Positions 61,415-64,000 of a stretch of 64,000 nucleotides of DNA are shown piece by piece. The stretch is from NCBI GenBank assembly GCA_030770545.1, contig CM061105.1, positions 4,819,001 to 4,883,000 of the forward strand. Direction: 5' to 3'. Every line of letters starts with the position of its first letter. Position 1 is the stretch's first letter. A model generated the notes under the pieces. The model did not search any database and was not told where the DNA came from. It worked only from the letters and a program-made list of their open reading frames with translations. Both the position numbers and the translations under genes were made by a program. This DNA comes from Macropodus opercularis. Taxonomy: Eukaryota > Chordata > Actinopteri > Anabantiformes > Osphronemidae.

Positions 61415-63566
61415 CGGAGCGTGGGAACGACGGGAGCTATCCGGTGCTGAAAGTAGCCTGTAGGAAGAAAAAGCGATGGTGGTGGTGATGATGAAGAGCT
61501 TTCAGTGACAAGGATGGAGGAGCAGCCTGGCAATTAGAGCGAATCTAAATAGATGTAGGATTGGATTGTGCGAATGCTGGAGAGAAACGGAAGAGACAAA
61601 CGCATGTAGTTTGTGAGTTTACTATATGGTCCAAAGGCATAACTTCCACGGGATACATGCACAGTGAAGGGAGATAAATCAGACTGCAGTTGCAAAAGAG
61701 TTGATTTGCAATTCAGGCAACTACTGGTCAGGCTGCAAAACCATCGACTCCCTCCAGAAACAAACAATCATGCTTCAACCTCACTAACAATAGCCATATC
61801 TACCAAAGGTGTATTGACAAGTGTGGGTCGTTCAGATACAAACACAATATACACATGAAATGAAACGTAACAGTAGTTGATGAACAATACCTCGCCATGT
61901 GCTGTTCTTACTCAAGTCCATCTGTCGTTGATGACAAATAGACGCCAAAGCATTGTATGCGGGTGTGTTGGTGGTGTACACGTGTTCATCTCAGTCAGCC
62001 TTGACATTCAGATCAGGCCGATCACGAGTCATCCCCAGACTGTGAATAGGCGTTGCAGCGCTCAGCTCACCCTGGGGTGATTTGCAGGCCGTTGCCATGG
62101 CAGTGGAAGGTGATGACCGCAGAGATCTCCCCATGCTGCTCCGCTGCAGCCAGTGAGGAGGAAGATCTGGACCTGCAGCATCTACAGCTACTGTAGACCC
62201 ATAGCGTGCACTTCTCATACATATTCACAGTTCGCACACACAGTCAGGCTCATATTTAGACTTGTAGTGACATGTAGAGCGGATTATGCCAGCAAGGCAG
62301 CGCTTTCAGTCATTTTGATAAAAACTTCTGCAGATGTGGTGAGGATGGAGAATAGGGTGGTGTAAAAGAGAAAGCACAAAGTGGACTGGGAGAATCAGAG
62401 GGCAAGAGACACAGAGGCTGTACGGAGTGACTGCTCCAAGCCCCCTCTGTTTCATCTTCTTTTTCAAGCTGCACTGCCTCCCCTGGTCTGATGAATATTT
62501 GATAGGCATTTGCTGCTTCATCTGCATGCTTTACATCTTGGGTCCGTACAACCACAATTGTGGTAGATGCTGCTGCACCAGCCGTTCCTTCACCCACGCT
62601 CTCTGTTTTCCCAGCGGTTCCTTTAGAGTTTCTCAAAAGAGAGCAAGGAAAGAAAAGAAAAAGACATGTGTTTGCAAAATCAAAAACTCGAGCAGAAGGA
62701 TATTTCCTCTGATGCTTGTTTTGTTGGACATGTACCTATTGAATGAGATGCATTTGAATTAACAGATATAAAACAAAAAGGTGCTGCCAGAAAGAAACGT
62801 AACTTCTTTTTACAATGCTGTGCTATGAAGGGATGGGTTTAATGAAATATTGCTGCTGATTGAGATGAAAAAGATCACCTTTACATGTGTACATGTTTTG
62901 CCTTGGATGAAAGATATTCATCATAAAACTTTTGTGTCTCAAACCTCCTTTCTACTCTCTATGTCCATGTATGTGTCCATGTAACTCTCATATAAAATGT
63001 AAACATTCAAATGTACAAATTGTTCTGTTTATTTTCTCCTTTCACTCACGTTTAATGGCAAAAATGCCATTTGTTGACATTTTCAGTTGTGACTACAAAG
63101 TGCTAATGTGGAGGCTATAAATGTAAAGATATTTTTAGATTCTGTATAGATGTGTAGTGAACAAGCGGAAACCTATGGAGAACCGTTTGGTTTATGCTTG
63201 GTTTGAGCTGATTAGAAAACATGTCATTTCTTTAAAAAAAAAAAAAGGCAACAGGACATAACAGAGCAGAAGGTGAATGATGAGGAAAATAGCAAAGAAC
63301 AGCAAAAAATAAAAAATAAAATAGCAAAGATAGAAAAGCCGCCTGTAGAATTCAGCGTTGAACAGGCCAGGAGTTAAATCACATTAGCAAAAAATATGGT
63401 TCACATCCTTTGAAATGACACAAGTCTGTTGACCTCGATATTTAATTTACTTCTTTCTAAACTCGCTCATCTACATATTTATACTCCTGCCACACGCAGC
63501 AAACGAAAACGAACGGAATGTTTGATAGTTGCTGCCCTCTACCGGTTGCTTCTGGTGACGCGAGGA

Positions 63567-63656
63567 GAAAAAAACAACAACACTACTACTACTGCTAATA
63601 CAACAACAGCAAAAACAATTAATAATAATAACATCGATAACAATAATAACAATATG
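63567..63656. repeat. AAC/ACT/AAT trinucleotide-rich patch
   Basis: Interleaved AAC, ACT and AAT units over about 90 bases produce a false Asn/Thr-rich reading frame. Simple-sequence DNA, not a gene. Confidence 0.7.
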
Positions 63657-64000
63657 AGTTTCTGTGTGGCCCCTCGGTTCCGTTATTTCAGACAGCGCCC
63701 AAACGCACCTCTGCATTCACACTATTCCCGCGGACGGAGGACGTGAACGCAGCATCTAGCACTCTGCGCTGAACTGTTAGACTTAACTTACACAGCGAAC
63801 ACGGTGAATAAGGTAACGTTTAACATTTGACGCTCGACAACGTGTCCGTGACATTTTTCGAGTTGCTTCTCCCGGTCATCGTCGCGCTTTGCCCGACATA
63901 CACGCAGCCATTCAGTCAAAAACCAACACGTCATAGCAATATTTCACGTTGTAGCACAAGTAGATAGCTAGCTAATGTTGCAAATAGCAAGCTAATGCTA

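Larger units (their letters stand above)
60858..64000. other. gpr158 5' flank and distal upstream region
   Basis: The gpr158 5' UTR and promoter should lie directly above 60857, where CpG content is raised. G-quadruplex-type motifs lie at 61295-61414. Further up the sequence is AT-rich, with an AAT/AAC-rich patch at 63567-63656. Around 63700-63850 CpG content rises again and a donor-like AAG-GTAACG occurs at about 63811, so another gene could begin on the plus strand there, but no coding start supports it. Confidence 0.35.

Noticed and set aside
63429..63746. 105-codon frame rich in Asn and Thr near the right edge
   Set aside because: Created by an AAC/ACT/AAT simple-sequence patch.

Overview
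The window is nuclear DNA of a bony fish, probably a percomorph. Genes have many small exons with GT-AG introns, some under 100 bp. Non-coding DNA is AT-rich with microsatellites, Tc1-like DNA transposons and a repeat common in percomorph genomes (50262-50700). No bacterial-type organisation is present. All calls come from reading the sequence; no database was searched.

Five protein-coding genes can be assembled exon by exon with intron phases that agree throughout. (1) apbb1ip (RIAM), minus strand, 2508-7892, 12 coding exons, 434 aa: talin-binding motif, RA and PH domains, and an unusually short proline-rich tail. (2) An unrecognised secreted protein, plus strand, 11723-15105, 6 exons, 945 aa: signal peptide, five CxGxxC motifs, coiled coil, TNFR-like and EGF-like cysteine modules, and three C1q/TNF-like beta-sandwich modules. 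This is the best candidate for an undescribed protein. (3) A UGT5-type UDP-glucuronosyltransferase, minus strand, 17788-20654, 9 exons, 557 aa, followed downstream by a lone relic exon of a second UGT. (4) anxa13 (annexin A13), minus strand, 22668-25616, 11 exons, 316 aa. (5) gpr158 (class C orphan receptor / metabotropic glycine receptor), minus strand, 27968-60857, 13 coding exons, 1277 aa.

The gpr158 gene fills more than half of the window. Its introns hold a truncated Tc1-like transposon, a 30-bp minisatellite of about 30 copies with higher-order structure, a duplicated block on both sides of exon 9, several long purine/pyrimidine-biased tracts and old interspersed repeats. Its upstream flank carries G-rich motifs on both strands. 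The first 1.9 kb looks like the 3' UTR of a plus-strand gene lying outside the window, convergent with apbb1ip.

apbb1ip and gpr158 lie in the same chromosomal neighbourhood in human (10p12), so the frame of the locus is ancestral. The three genes between them here (the C1q/TNFR protein, the UGT and anxa13) are not in that human interval as I know it. The genes do not form one pathway: RIAM acts in integrin activation, the UGT in ER conjugation of small lipophiles, annexin A13 in calcium-dependent membrane binding, and GPR158 in neuronal signalling through RGS7-Gbeta5.
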